DNA of 64,000 bases from Dromiciops gliroides (Eukaryota > Chordata > Mammalia > Microbiotheria > Microbiotheriidae): contig NC_057861.1 in assembly GCF_019393635.1 (NCBI RefSeq), positions 196,231,026 to 196,295,025 of the forward strand. The letters are read 5' to 3'. This document shows, in pieces, positions 31,790 to 43,644 of the stretch (positions within the stretch are counted from its first letter, which is position 1; each line of letters opens with the position of its first letter). Both the position numbers and the translations under genes were made by a program. Under the pieces are notes generated by a model that saw only the letters and a list, made by a program, of their open reading frames with translations, was not told the origin of the DNA and made no database searches.

Positions 31790-32130
31790 ACACAGCATGA
31801 CACAGTACATAGAGAACTGGCCTCAGAGTCAGGAAGAATTGGGTTAAAGTCCTCTATCTGTCACATACTAGTGACATGATACCAGTCAAGGTAGTTAATA
31901 TCTCAATGACCCCAAGCAGCTTTCTAAATTGCAAAACAGAATTGACCTGCATTGGCAGAGGGAATTTCCTCATTAGGAGTTCCCTACACCGACAAAGTCA
32001 TAAGTCCAGTCCCCATCCTCCCCAAAAATTTATAATTAGACCTCACTTTCAGGTAAATTATTTCCTCTGATTTTATCAACAACCTTTGGATAAGGCAATA
32101 TAAGAGTCAGACCCATTTACAGATAAAAGA
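31790..32130 (+). repeat. CORE-SINE (MIR-class)
   Basis: The head gcatgacacagtacatagag, aactggcctcagagtcagga continues to ctagtgacatgataccagtc, then cattggcagagggaatttcc, aggagttccctacaccgaca. The last module is shared with 29.98 and 41.69 kb. Confidence 0.7.
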
Positions 32131-32189
32131 AACTGAGGTTCAGAGTGTCTACATGACTTCCCTGTGGTCAAACAGCTCATGAATGAAGA

Positions 32190-32580
32190 TAATAGGTAGC
32201 ATAGTAGATAGTGACGGACTCGGGGTCAAGAAGACCTGGGTTCAAATCCAACCACAAATACTAGTTGTATGACCCTAGGCAAGTCACAAGTTCTCTCAGC
32301 CTTAGTTTCCTTATCTGTAAAGTTGGGATAATAATACCATCTACGTCATAAACTTGTTGTAAGGATCAAATGAGATAACATGGGGCAGGTAGGTAGCACA
32401 ATGGATAAAGCACCAGCCCTGGACTCAGGAGGACCTGAGTTCAAATCTGACCTCAGACACTTGACACTTACTAGCTGTGTGACCCACTGCCCTGCAAAAA
32501 AAAAAAAATTAATTTTAAAAAATGAGATAACACATGTATGGCACTTGGCAAACCTTAAAGCCACATAAATCGAATCTCTA
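32190..32580 (+). repeat. MIR, split by a SINE
   Basis: The words ggtagcatagtagatagtga, gacctgggttcaaatccaac, ccttagtttccttatctgta, gttgtaaggatcaaatgaga are MIR in order. The copy resumes at 32533 with catgtatggcacttggcaaa. The SINE lies between the two halves. Confidence 0.9.
32381..32519 (+). mobile_element. WSINE1-like SINE, subfamily A, in a MIR
   Basis: The duplication aaatgagataaca is perfect (32368-32380 and 32520-32532) and is itself MIR sequence. The copy lacks 'ctgggcaagtcacttaaccc' between the B box and the tail (gtgacc joins cactgccctgc). Confidence 0.95.
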
Positions 32581-32599
32581 ACTTTCACTTCAAGTTTCC

Positions 32600-33255
32600 T
32601 CATCTTCTGACTAATTGGGCAATTTTGCACAGAACATCAAATGCTTTAGGAATTTTAATGATTTTTGACAGAGAGAGTAGAATTCAACTGAAGCACTTCA
32701 CCAGTAAAAATCTTCAGCTGCTTTGAATGTAGGCCACAGCTGTACATGTGTCCAAGCCTGTCAGCCTTTTGTCCAGGGCTATATAATAGCCCATTACTGC
32801 TCTACTCACAAAGTGACCAGAGGAATAGCTTTACTGACCTTTCAAACTTAATGACAAAGATTCTGCCTCTGGGTACCTACTTGTTTAACCCATCATCACG
32901 TCTTTCTGATGAGAACACTTTCCCTCTGGTAGCACTTATAGCATCCTTAATTTTTCCTCTGTTTAATGAAAAGCCAAAGAGTGACCAGAAATTAGATTGG
33001 GACAGATGGCACCCAAAAGGGGGAAGCCTGCTCTTGAGGATAATGTAGTTATTATGAGCTGTTCTCAATTATTCAGTAACTGGCTAGCCTGTCTGTGCAT
33101 TTTCTAAGAAGAGGCAGCAATGCTTAACTGACTGTTAACAGCAAGTGAAGATGTGCTCCAAACCATGAAATCAGTTGCCTAGGAAGAAAAAGGAGGAAAT
33201 CAGTGACACAGTCTCATATTAGTTTTAACTGTAATGATCATAAAAAGATGATAGA
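32600..33255. other. No gene recognised
   Basis: Two overlapping opposite frames (32746-33048 plus; 32877-33068 minus) show no motif. No repeat identified. Confidence 0.5.
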
Positions 33256-33262
33256 TTTGAGG

Positions 33263-33410
33263 GTCAGCTAGGTGGCGCAGTGGATAAAGTACCACCCCTG
33301 GATTCAGGAGGACCTGAGTTCAAATGCAAACTCAGATACTTGACACTTACTAGCTGTGTGACCCTGGGTAAGTCACTTAGTCCTCATTGCCCCACCCAGA
33401 AAAAAAAAAA
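33263..33410 (+). mobile_element. WSINE1-like SINE, subfamily A
   Basis: The head is gtcagctaggtggcgcagtg with gataaagtaccacccctgg and cttgacactt. The end cattgccccacccag runs to an A-tail. The duplication is unclear. Confidence 0.9.
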
Positions 33411-33434
33411 GATTGAAAGTTGAAAGAGACTATA

Positions 33435-33600
33435 AAAGCTGTCAAGTCCAATCATGTTGTAGATAAAGAAACTGTGGCCCACAGAGCGACCCCCAGTTAC
33501 TAAGGTTACTACTGATAGAGCTAGGATTTGAACTCAGGTTCTCAGACTGCAGATTTAGTGTTTTCACCCTATCACATTGCCCCTCAGTTTCAAATAGGTC
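33435..33600 (-). repeat. MIR, reverse orientation
   Basis: The words tgtagataaagaaactgtgg, ctaggatttgaactcaggtt, cacattgcccctcag follow a minus-strand MIR with its tRNA-like head. Confidence 0.75.
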
Positions 33601-33639
33601 TTTAAAAGCTGAAATGTAAACCTCTTCTTCAGTCTTCCC

Positions 33640-35800
33640 CATCTCCTCTATGAAATAACAAGAAGAAGGTAGAGGGGAGGAAATAGGAGCCCCCAGACTT
33701 TTGGTAGGCCCAGTCCATCAAACTTCAGAGCAAGAAGGTAATGGAAGGAGCCAATAAGTGGCTGTGGGATTAAATTCCAGTAAAATATTGGAATGTATGA
33801 GGGATAGGAAAGATAGACATAATTATTTTTCCCACTAGTTGAGCCAAAGTCTTATTGAATAATCCAAATATACCTATATTCTTAAACTAACAAGACTAGC
33901 ATTGCAACCCAGAAAGGGGACAGAGGAAGGAGAGAGAAGTAATCAGCTTTCTGAGAAACTGCTCTCTGGTGTTGGATAGAACAAAAAAACATTGAGCTGA
34001 GCATGTGACTAAGAGTACTTATCCCTTATTATTGTATGGGGTCAAGCACTCCATCATTGGTGACCCTAGTGGTTAAATAACAAATAATATTAATAAATTC
34101 CCAAGAATTATTTATTCAGTACTATGCTCCTGTGGGAATTCAAAAACAAAATGGAAAAACATCCCCCAACCTCAAGCTTATAAATTATTCCTTCCATTAA
34201 TACAGGTATTACCACAAACAAATTATCTTCTGAGCTGAAATGACCTTTCTTTTTAAAAAATGAAATTACCATCTCCTAGGGATTTATTACTATATCCCAG
34301 GTCACTTTACTGAAGGCAGATTTTGTTGCATTTCTGTATTTTTCAGAGTACCTAAACACAGTACTAGGCATGAAGTATCTATATTCTGATTGATTAGCTA
34401 CCAAAGATACACATGGTTACACAATTTCAGTTGACAATATCAATATTAAAGATATGACAGTGGATAGGATGCTGGATTTGGAATGAGGAAAACCTGGGTT
34501 CAAATCCAACCCCTCACACTGACAAGTTGTGTGACCATAGTGATGTTATAACAGTGAACTTCTAGCCTCCAAGACAATAAATTGTAGAAACTATGTGATA
34601 GGGGTTTACACTCCAGCAAAGTTACAACTCCTTGATATTCTAGTGTTGATCACTTTTTTGTTTCCACTTCAGTTGATTTCACTTCTCCAAACTCTGCTAA
34701 ATCTCTGAACCTTCAGAAGAACTTAATCTTTTGCTATCTTATTACAGAGAGAGCTGTGATTATATTTTAAAGATAACAATACTTCACTACATTTATTCCC
34801 TTCAAGATTTTTTATTCAGAGAGTACTTGGAAACTCTGCCATTTTTTTAAAAATACTTTTGAACATCTCAGAGGGCTTACGAGATATCAATCAATTAACC
34901 TCATTATATCACAGTTAAGTACAGTAGTAAAATGATCCTTGGGATAACTTTTATAGGCTGAGAAATAGAAGTGTCCCAGTAAATGAGTTCAGTGATTAGC
35001 CCTAAGCCTCACAAGCAATATGTCTAAAGACAAATTAGATAAGTGAGGATCACAAAAATACAGTTACATTTCTCCCCGGTTCTCCACATTCAATACTCTG
35101 TTACTTGACCCACATGGAAGCCCTTTAAAGATTATTCTGCTGTAACTAAGTAATCAGGCTCTAAGATCTGGCTCCCACAACCAATACAAAAGAGAAGATG
35201 GACACATTTTATCACCTTTTCTTCTCTTCATTTTCCTAATTTGTTCTGGTTTTTGGAGAGATTTCATGATGTATTAGGAAAAGTGAACTAATTTCAAAGC
35301 CTGGGACTGATACTCACTAATTGTATGATCATGAGAAAATTCATTAACCTCCCTGATCCTCAGTTTACTTTTCAATAAAATGTTACTATTCTGGGAAGAG
35401 GCTATTGTTTAGATACCTCATCCAGAACCTGCTACAATTACTTTAATTTTCTTCACTTCAGAGTTCTCAAAGTCATTAGCATTAGGTCTTGAGTTATATT
35501 AGTTTTGGGGGGAAAATGGTTTCATGACAAATAAATTAAAATAAAATATTTCTGCTACAATGTGTTCTGATAGTGGCTAGACTGGGGCTCATTGTGACGT
35601 GATTCCTGGGTATTTTTTTTATTTGTAGGAATTTTTTCCAAGCCAGAAATAAAAGGAGAAAAACAATTATGAACTTTTTGTTGGATGCTAGCTGACACAG
35701 TATCCTCCATGAAATCTATTTCACAAGGTGATTAATTTTCTTCTTATAGGGAAAGGAGAGTTTTGCCCTAAGATTGTTACAAATAATAAATTACACAGAA
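33640..35800. other. No gene; MIR fragments only
   Basis: Plus-strand MIR pieces are visible at about 34450-34540 (gtggataggatgctggattt, cctgggttcaaatccaaccc) and 35265-35390 (tgatactcactaattgtatg, cctgatcctcagtttacttt). The rest seems unique and AT-rich. Confidence 0.55.
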
Positions 35801-35804
35801 GTTA

Positions 35805-35895
35805 TGGCCTCATGGCCAAAAAGATCTGAGTTCAATTCCCACCTGGGTGTGTGAGGCTAGGTTAGGCATCTAAATTTCTTGAACCTTAGATTCTC
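35805..35895 (+). repeat. MIR fragment
   Basis: The words tggcctcatggccaaaaaga, gagttcaattcccacctggg and tgaaccttagattctcaatg are a diverged MIR. The hAT MITE follows directly. Confidence 0.55.
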
Positions 35896-35907
35896 AATGT
35901 CTTAGGC

Positions 35908-36121
35908 CAGTGGTTCTGAAACTTTTTGCTTTCAGGACCCCTACATACTCCTAGAAATTAATAAGAACCCACCAAAAGAGTTTTTTCTTTATGTAGGTTT
36001 TATCTATTGATATTTACCATATTAGAAATTAGAATATGAAAATAATTTTGATCTTGCAGACTCCTTGGAAAGGTTTCAGGGATCACCAAGGGGGCCCAAG
36101 ACCATACTTTGAGAATCACTG
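35908..36121. mobile_element. hAT-type MITE (Charlie/MER5-like ends)
   Basis: The left end is cagtggttctgaaacttttt and the right end, read on the other strand, is cagtgattctcaaagtatgg. These are the usual hAT termini. The 8-base flanks tcttaggc and ccttagcc match at six positions. Interior words such as caggacccctacatactcct and aagggggcccaagacc are typical of this MITE class. It is 214 bases and non-coding. Confidence 0.88.
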
Positions 36122-36129
36122 CCTTAGCC

Positions 36130-38024
36130 AACTCTCTGAGCCTATACTTTGCTGAGAAAGTTCCAGTCTACATTGGTAAAAGGAGTTTATTCATCCAATA
36201 ATTTTCTATATAGCTGTACTTGCAGGTAGAGTCCCTCTCCCCTAATAAATTAAGCATTATATTCCTAAACTCCTTCATGACTGGAAGATACCCATCTGAG
36301 CAAATTAACAGAACTCTTTCAAGCCTCTGCAGACAGCTAGGTGCTCTGAGGAAGATGTTTATTCTTGGGTTCCTGTGGTCTGAAAGAGTTAAGTGTATTT
36401 CCAAAAAGCCTAAGCTTATGCATACAAAGAAGCTTGCTTAACATATCCTATTAGTCATGTGTGGTCTGTTTTCTGGAAAATGTCATTAAGACTGTTATCT
36501 TGGTCATTCTTATCAATTCTGTTACCAAAATGATGAATTCAGATGTTGAAAATGAAGACAGGCAGTGATATTACTTGGTCTTTCTTCTTAGTATCCAATT
36601 AAGAATAAATCTTTTTTTTTAAAGAAATCTTTAGTCATTACCTTATTTTCTGTTGCAAGCCTGAATTCAAAAATAATCCAGTGGTGTCAACTATGTTCTC
36701 TAGATAAATACACTGGAGAAAGCGTCTAGATGTGAATTTATTATAGCTCCCTGTTCTATACTGTAGGGATTGTAAAGCAATGGAGAACCTTATGCGAAAA
36801 GTAGTAGTACTGGATTCAAATGCTCTGGGAATTGGAGAACAGAAACAAATCTCTTTGCCATCACATAAAAAAGAAGAACCCTGGTACTCTTTTAAGATTT
36901 CAGTATTTTTTAGTTATTTTTGTCACCAATTCCTGACATGCATTTATGGACTAAACCTTGGTGATGCTTTTCTTTCTTTTCTTTTCTTTTCTTTTCTTTT
37001 TTTTTTCTTTTTCTTTCTTTTTTTTTTTTTTTGGCAAACCAACAAGTTCTTCAGGCATGGTCAGCCACTAAGCTAATATCCCAAGTAATGAAAATTCCCA
37101 TAGATTCTCTCAATGGAAGAGCAGTTTGTGTTTACCAACAAGGATATGATAATTCACTTACCAAATGTCTATCTTTATTAGCGTTCATGACAGTCCAATT
37201 TTTGAAGTTTGTAGAACTGAATGGAAAGTAATTCATCTCTTACAATTGCCAGATGTTCCCATTGCAATGCAAGGGAGGAATGACTACTGAAGGCTTCCAG
37301 GTCCCTCAGGCAAGAGTGCCTATTATAGCTGATATCATAATAAACTTCTTAGGGTAAAAAATAATAGATGTGCAAACCCACATGTTGTCAAAACCTAAGT
37401 TTTCACATAATTTAATAAATATATTAAGCACCTACTATATGTATAAGGTGCCTATGCAAGATACTATTTTTACCTTCATTGAAAGTGAAAGAGAATTTTT
37501 TTCAATTACTCTCAAATTAAATTATCCTCGTGCTGAATACATCCAACAGAACCCATTGTATGCAATTTGTCAAAGAATGTCAGCCTCACTCCAGGCCTGC
37601 TGTATGTTTTGGAAAATAATAAACATAAAGCCTAGACTCTTACTCCAAAGCTCTCCATTACAACCATCTGCAAGCATTCAGTTCATTTTCACAATTCCAT
37701 ATCTGTCGCCATTGGCAGATAAATTCTACCTGGAACCACTGTTTAGGGAACTTTCAATGATGTGAGCAATGGGGGAGGGGGGAAAGAATGCCAAATTAAG
37801 TTATGCACAAAATATTTTTACGTGTGAATTAGTTATTCATTCAACAAACATATATATATATATATCACACAAACTGATAGCTACTGATTATATTTAGTTC
37901 CCTTGTGTGAAACTACCTTATAGGTGAAACTGCCTTATAATGAGATCCTTTGGGTAATTCAGCAAAGAAAAGCACTGATGGATAGGATCTTAAATAGGCT
38001 TTCCTGATTCTATCACCTCATGCC
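36130..38024. other. No gene; a T-rich run and old repeat scraps
   Basis: A pyrimidine run at 36970-37032 (tttcttttcttttcttttct) is the clearest feature. Near 37400-37460 a fragment aatatattaagcacctacta resembles the old LINE tail. A 131-codon plus frame at 37370-37765 partly overlaps that fragment and has no recognisable domain, so I do not call it a gene. Confidence 0.5.
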
Positions 38025-38040
38025 AAATTAGGCTCCACTG

Positions 38041-39323
38041 GATCATAAACAAGGAAAAAGGACCCACACATACAAAAATATTTATAGCTGCTTTTTTTGT
38101 GGTGGCAAGAAATTGGAAATTGAGGGGATGCCCACCAAGTGAGGAATGGCTGAACAAGTTGTGGTATATGAATGTAATGGAATACTATTGTGCTGTAAGA
38201 AATGATGAGCAGACAGAATTCACCGAAACCTGGAAGTACTTACATGAACTGATGCTGAGTAAGATGAACAGAACCAGGACAACATTGTACACAGTATCAA
38301 CAGCATTGTATGTTGATCAACTGTGATAGACTTGACTCTTCTCAGCAATACAATGGTACAAGGTAGTTCCAAAGGACTCATGATGGAAAATGCTCTCCAA
38401 ATCCAGAAAAAAAAAAAGAACTGTGGCATCTAGATACAGATTGAACCATACTGTTCTTATTTTTTTGTTGTTGTTTTTCTTTTTTTTGAGGTTTTTCCTT
38501 TTAGTTCTGATTCTTCTTTCACAGCATGACCAATGCACTAATATATTTAATGTGATTGTACATATATAACCTGTATCAGATTGCTTGCTGTTGTATAGAA
38601 TTAGTTGTTATTTGAGGTTTTTATGACCCCATCTTTTGACTAGAATTTAAAAAACCCCAGCGCAAGCACTGGCCTGGGGCTCAGGCCAGCACCTCCACAA
38701 ATGGCAAGATGCTCCACCCACTGGTAGTAGCGTTGCCATGATACTGGCACCTCACGTCATCACTACTTGCCGAAGCCTACATGGGCCTGGCAAAATAATA
38801 ATGACTGGAAACCCAGTGAGGGCAGTCTTGTAACTGTCAGGCAGAGCTGCCAGCCAATTGGCTTGGGGATGTGTGTGGTCGGCCTGGGGTCTGCTGGGAA
38901 GAAGGGAGGTTTTTTGCCATTCTGGCTTAAAGCTGGAAGGCAACAGGATGCTTCTGTGTGTTCTTAGCTGATTCCTGGGTGGTGGTTTTATTCAGGTTGT
39001 ATTATTTCCCTTTCCCCATTTTATTTCCCTTCCCTTAATGCTACTGATCCTGTTTGTGGTTTTTTTATGTTCGTTCTTGTTAAATAAATCCTGCTCTGTT
39101 TTGAGAGAGGCTGTCAGTCTCCTTCCTTGCCCCAATATTGCGGTGAGCTGCCTAGCTAACACTACCCAATTAAAAATTGGTCCCTACACTGTCTTGGAGA
39201 GGGAAGGAAGGGAGAAAACTTTGAAACTAGAAATCTTATAAAAACAGATGTTGATAACTATCTCTAAATGTAACTGGAAAAAAATAAAATACTTTTATGG
39301 AAAAACAAAACAAAACAAAACAA
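38041..39323 (+). mobile_element. Young 5'-truncated L1, carrying a solo LTR
   Basis: A perfect 16-base duplication aaattaggctccactg (38025-38040 and 39324-39339) fixes the ends. The body encodes the ORF2 C-terminus (VVARNWKLRGCPPSEEWLNK, LWYMNVMEYYCAVRNDE), then the 3'UTR with a purine tract (gggaaggaagggag) and ataaaatacttttatgg. The LTR splits it between gcttgctg and cttggagaggg. The tail is (AAAAC)n. Confidence 0.97.
38592..39188 (+). mobile_element. Solo LTR of an endogenous retrovirus (fossil)
   Basis: It starts tgtatagaattag and ends tccctaca, 597 bases, flanked by a perfect ctgt duplication (38588-38591 and 39189-39192). Its parts are a CCAAT-containing ccagccaattggctt promoter-like region and aaataaatcctgctctg as poly-A signal. 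The copy at 60967-61640 is the same family in the other orientation. It is a solo LTR that looks whole and entered after the L1. Confidence 0.93.
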
Positions 39324-39339
39324 AAATTAGGCTCCACTG

Positions 39340-41520
39340 TAACTAATGTTATTGCTAGCTTCCATATTTTTGGGATGCTCATGTAATTTCCATTACAATA
39401 GATTGCCTTTCCTAATTCAATTTAAAATATCAAATAACTATTAGCATGGATATCAATTTAATGTTATTAATAATAAAACTAATTTGAATTCCAGGAGCAT
39501 ACCACAATCAGCAGTGAAGATCTGCCCAAGAACATGCAAAGCAGGATGGGAATTCCAATTTGGCATAGGGGATCCATAAAGTGCATTAAAACACTCAGGG
39601 CTCTTCAGGTAAAAGACAAGTATAGGACTGCAATGCTTAGGGGTATAGGGAACAAAAAGAAATCTCTTTTATTCTTCCCATGTTCTCCAGGACACAAGTA
39701 GGGAATGGAGAGCTGTTTTTCTATTGCTCTGCTGTCCTTTGGACTCCTTTCTTCCAGCAAGATGTAGGGGGGAAAACACAGGGTTGGAAATTCCAAGGAA
39801 CCGGATTCTAGTACTGGTTATGCCACTAAGCAGCTATGTCACTTCATTTCCCAGGGGCTCTGTCTCTTCATCTATAAGATGAGAGGCTCTGACGGAATAA
39901 GCACAATGGTTTCTCAAGTACTCTCTATTCACTGATTCTATAAACAGAACAGTATAGTCCTTCAGTCTGCTATTATGGCAGAAACACATAAATAGAACCA
40001 AAAGATATTTGTAACCAGAAGCTCTGCCAAGAAAAATATTTTGTGTCAATTCCAAATACTCGGGATTCAATTATTGAGTGAAGGGACTGTTTAATTTTTG
40101 TCTTTGTAGCCCTAGTCCCTAGTTTAACACCTGGTACATGAAGTAGGTGTCTAACACTTATTGATTGACTGCTTGAATTAAAGACTCATTAGACCCAATT
40201 CTCCCTACAAATAAAAATAAATTTCTCAAGTAAGCCTCATAGCACAGATTGAAGTATCTTGTTGAATTAGCCTCAAAAAGAGACATTCTGAATTTGTAAA
40301 TAACTTTTTAACTTCTGCCACAAATGCCAAGAGACGATCCCAGGTTCTACCACCTCTAAGACTCCAACACAAGACAGAGCAGGATAAATGGCGGAGTGAA
40401 AAGCTGGATGAGTTCCACCTAAGAGAGTTATTGACAACTACCACTCTGGTAGGAAGAGAATTTCCTGACTGTTACTAGGAGACAGAAGCCAGTGTAACTG
40501 CTCTATCTCTGATCCTTTACAGAAGGGACAAAGGAATGTCTCTGAGCCAGCATGTATCCTGAATGGCCTTGTCAACCAGCCAGTGGTGAGTGACGGCAGA
40601 ATGCCCACAGGAGTTGGCTTGGCCCCAGTGAAAGGTCTAGGCACCAAAACAGAGAATACCACTTTATTTTTCCTTCAGGCTATGGGAGAAATGATTCTGG
40701 TTTATTTCAGTGATGAGCCTTTCCAACTGCTTAGGCGCTGGGTGGCACTGAGACAACACAAAACGTCTTCACACTTGGGAAAAAACAAGTACATCCATTT
40801 TTTTTCCTTTTCAAATTGGCCTCATTTCTTCTCCCTCTAGATGCCCAGGTCTAGCTGTGGGTGGCTAATCAGGTTAATAGCATATTAGCAAGAGGCTATG
40901 ACTAAGCTTATGGCCCAGTCTATCATCCTTCATCATCAGGTTCTAATTGCATTTCAAATTTTAAAAGTTTAACAAAAGTTCAAGAAATTTGTTTTCTGCT
41001 GAGCAGTGTTCAGATGGTTTGGGCTGGTGTGGCTCCTTAAGACTTTATGAATGCCAAATAAATTGCTGCCATTTCACAGTTATCCTAACCTTTGTAACTC
41101 CCTCTCCTAAAAACCACTATAGGTAAAAGTATCTGTGGTTCTTTTAAATAGTCACTTTTGGAATGACCTTCGTGTTTTAAAGTGAAAAGGAAGAAGGAGA
41201 AAAATATGCTTGAGCTGTTATGTTCCTGTCAAGGCACAATGTCAGAGTGAGATACTAGATTTGAAGTTTTTTCGAGATCATTAGCTTCATCAATCTTGCT
41301 TCCTAACAACAGATAATGAATGTCATGGATGGGAAAATAAATGAAAAGTTCAACTGACTTAATCTTGAGCAGTTGGACCAAACATTTAAAATCAAATTTA
41401 AATTTAAAATCAAAAATGAAATAAATTATGCTTTAATAAAATAGCTGAAGCTGACAAATGTGAGGAAAGCATGAAAAAAAAACTTTTTATAACAATTCCC
41501 AGAAATTAATTTTAAAACAT
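39340..41520. other. No gene recognised
   Basis: Apart from a MIR-like patch near 39790-39900 (tggttatgccactaagcagc, tctcttcatctataagatga) and a short LINE-tail scrap near 40120-40190, nothing is identifiable. Short frames such as 40583-40840 have no motif. Confidence 0.5.
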
Positions 41521-41534
41521 TTAGTCAGAAGAGA

Positions 41535-41745
41535 GGCAGCAGGGCATAGCAGATAGAGGGAGAGTCTTGCAATCAGAAAGACCTATGTTCAAGTACTGTT
41601 TGTGACACACATTAGCTAGCTATGGGTAGCCAGACAACTTTCTATGACTAAGTTACAGATGAGTTTCAATCTTCATTGAAGAAGTTTCCATAATAGGAGT
41701 TCCCCCCACAGACAAAAGCACAGGCCACGAAGGGGGGGAAAAATT
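41535..41745 (+). repeat. CORE-SINE with the marsupial 3' module
   Basis: The head gcagggcatagcagatagag and ttcaagtactgtttgtgaca lead to agttacagatgagtttcaat, then cataataggagttcccccca, cagacaaaagcacagg. The copy is old. Confidence 0.65.
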
Positions 41746-41849
41746 AAAATGAAAGAAAATTACATATGACCACCACATGCTAGTTCAAACTCTAATCTCT
41801 AAACCACCCTATTTATTTAGTATGACCCAGGAAGCATTTATTAAGTATC

Positions 41850-42613
41850 TTCTATCTGGACTCCCTGCAATCAGTCTCAACCCTGCCCAAGACATTTTCC
41901 ACACAGTTCCAAAATAATATCCTTAAGGCACAGATCTTCATTTCCCATGTCAAAACCCTTTAATAGCTCCCTGTTGCCTCTAGGTCAAGGGTTCTTAGCC
42001 TGGGATCGTCAAACCTCCAAGAGGTCTGTGCAAAGATTGGTGGGTTTATGAATTTGGATGGTAAAAAATAGATCTTTCTTTCAATATAACTGGTTTTGTT
42101 TTCAACCCATATATTTGATTTTAAGCATCAAAAAATATTTTTTTCTAAGAAAAGCTACATTGGCTTCACCAGACTGCCTGACCAGTCCATAAGCCCCTAA
42201 AAAATTTATTTATTTTAATTTAAAAAATGAAGAGACTCTGCTCTAAGCTAAGACACTAAGACTGGGTTTTAAGGCTTTCCATAGCCTTTCTCTATTATAC
42301 ATAGGCTTTCCATTGCCTTTCTCATTATACATTGTTCTCCTCACTGCACTCTGTACTATATTCAAACTGAACTTGTCCTGTCCCCTACCACCTCTACATA
42401 TATGCCCAGGCCAACTTCTTATGCCTGAAATGTACTTCCACTTCATCTCTGCCATTTAAATTTTTTCTTGTCCCAAATGGTTCCATTCAAATGTCACTTC
42501 TTCTATGAAGTCTTCCCTGATCACCCTCCAGCAAAAATTATTCTCTCTTCAAATATTCATCCTTGAAACCCATGGCAGTCTAACTTATTATATTATATTA
42601 TATTTAGTTGTTT
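41850..42613 (+). repeat. L2-type LINE 3' region, first part
   Basis: The words ctccctgttgcctctaggtc (41970), cttatgcctgaaatgtactt and atgaagtcttccctgatcac are L2 3' sequence. The block at about 41995-42240 (gttcttagcctgggatcgtc, gcaaagattggtgggtttat) looks like a DNA-transposon relic placed inside it. The L2 resumes after the L1 at 43524. Confidence 0.65.
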
Positions 42614-43220
42614 ACAAATTATATATTCCCTTATGCCCAAAGGGCGATAAAGCTGTGCATACCCTTTGACCCAGAAATACCACTTTTGGGTCTTTTTCCC
42701 AAAGAAATCATGGAAAGGGGAAAGAGACCCACATGTAAAAAAATATTTAAAGCTGCTATTTATGTGGTGGCAAGGAATTGGAAGTTGAGGGGATGCCCAT
42801 TAAATGGGGAATGGCTGGACAAGTTGTGGTATATGAATACAATGGAATACTATTGTACTGTAAGAAATGATGAGCAGGAGGAGTTCAGAGAAACCTGGAG
42901 GGTCTTGTGTGGGCTGATGATGAGTGAGATGAGCAGAACCAGAAGAACATTGTACACAGTATCATCAACATTGAGTGTCGATCTACTGTGATGGACTATA
43001 TTCTTCTCACCAATGCAATGGTACAGAAGAGTTCCAGGGAACTCATGATAGAAGAGGATCTCCAAATCCAGGGGGAAAAAAAAACTGTGGAATATAGATG
43101 CTGAATGAACCATACTATTTCTTTTGGTTTTGGTGCTGTTGTTTTCCTATTTTGAGGTTTTTCATCATTGCTCTAATTTTTCTCTTATAACATGACTAAT
43201 GCAGAAATATGATTAATGTT

Positions 43221-43330
43221 TTTATGTGTATATATATGTGTATGTGTGTATATATATATATGTATGTGTGTATATATATATATGTATGTGTGTATATATA
43301 TATATGTATGTGTATATGTATATATATAAC
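43221..43330 (+). repeat. (TATG/TA)n microsatellite in the L1 3'UTR
   Basis: Repeating tatgtgtgtatatatatatg units occur in near-tandem blocks of about 30 bases. The copies at 38.5 and 30.7 kb carry only the short acatatataacc seed. Confidence 0.93.
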
Positions 43331-43354
43331 CTATATCAGATTGCCTGCTGTCTA

Positions 43355-43411
43355 GGGGAGGGGGGAGGGAGGGGGGGAGGGGGGAGGGAGGGGGGGAGGG
43401 GAGGGAGGGAG
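43355..43411 (+). repeat. G-rich L1 3'UTR tract, potential G-quadruplex
   Basis: Runs of three to seven G are separated by single A for nearly 60 bases (ggggagggggg, gggaggg). A purine tract here is a known feature of mammalian L1 3'UTRs. Weaker versions exist at 30731, 39195 and, on minus, 2893 and 6792. Confidence 0.9.
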
Positions 43412-43523
43412 AAAAATCTGAAATTGGAAAGCTTGTATAAACAAAAGTTGAGAACTATCTTTACATGTAATGGGAAAAAAATAAAATACTTTATTAATTA
43501 AAAAAAACAAATTATATATTCCC

Positions 43524-43640
43524 AGTAGATTGTAAAACTACCTTGAGGACAGGGACTGTTGTTTTCATCTTTGTACTCCTAGTACCTGGCATAGTGTCTC
43601 ACACATAATAGGGCCTTAATAAATGTGAAAAATAAAGATG
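43524..43640 (+). repeat. L2-type LINE terminus, second part
   Basis: The words agattgtaaaactaccttga, ggacagggactgttgttttc, agtacctggcatagtgtctc and cttaataaatgtg are the classical L2 end, directly continuous with 42613 once the L1 is removed. Confidence 0.88.
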
Positions 43641-43644
43641 ACTT

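Larger units (their letters stand above)
42631..43506 (+). mobile_element. Young 5'-truncated L1 inserted in L2
   Basis: The perfect 17-base duplication acaaattatatattccc lies at 42614-42630 and 43507-43523. The body encodes the ORF2 end: CIPFDPEIPLLGLFPKEIME, VVARNWKLRGCPLNGEWLDK, LWYMNTMEYYCTVRNDEQEE, SEMSRTRRTLYTVSS. The 3'UTR has a TATG microsatellite (43221-43330), a G-run block (43355-43411) and ends ataaaatactttattaatta. The frame from 42608 to 42991 is open across the truncated ORF2. Confidence 0.97.

Noticed and set aside
37370-37765. 131-codon plus-strand frame
   Set aside because: No recognisable domain, overlaps an old LINE-tail scrap, and no splice or promoter context supports it.
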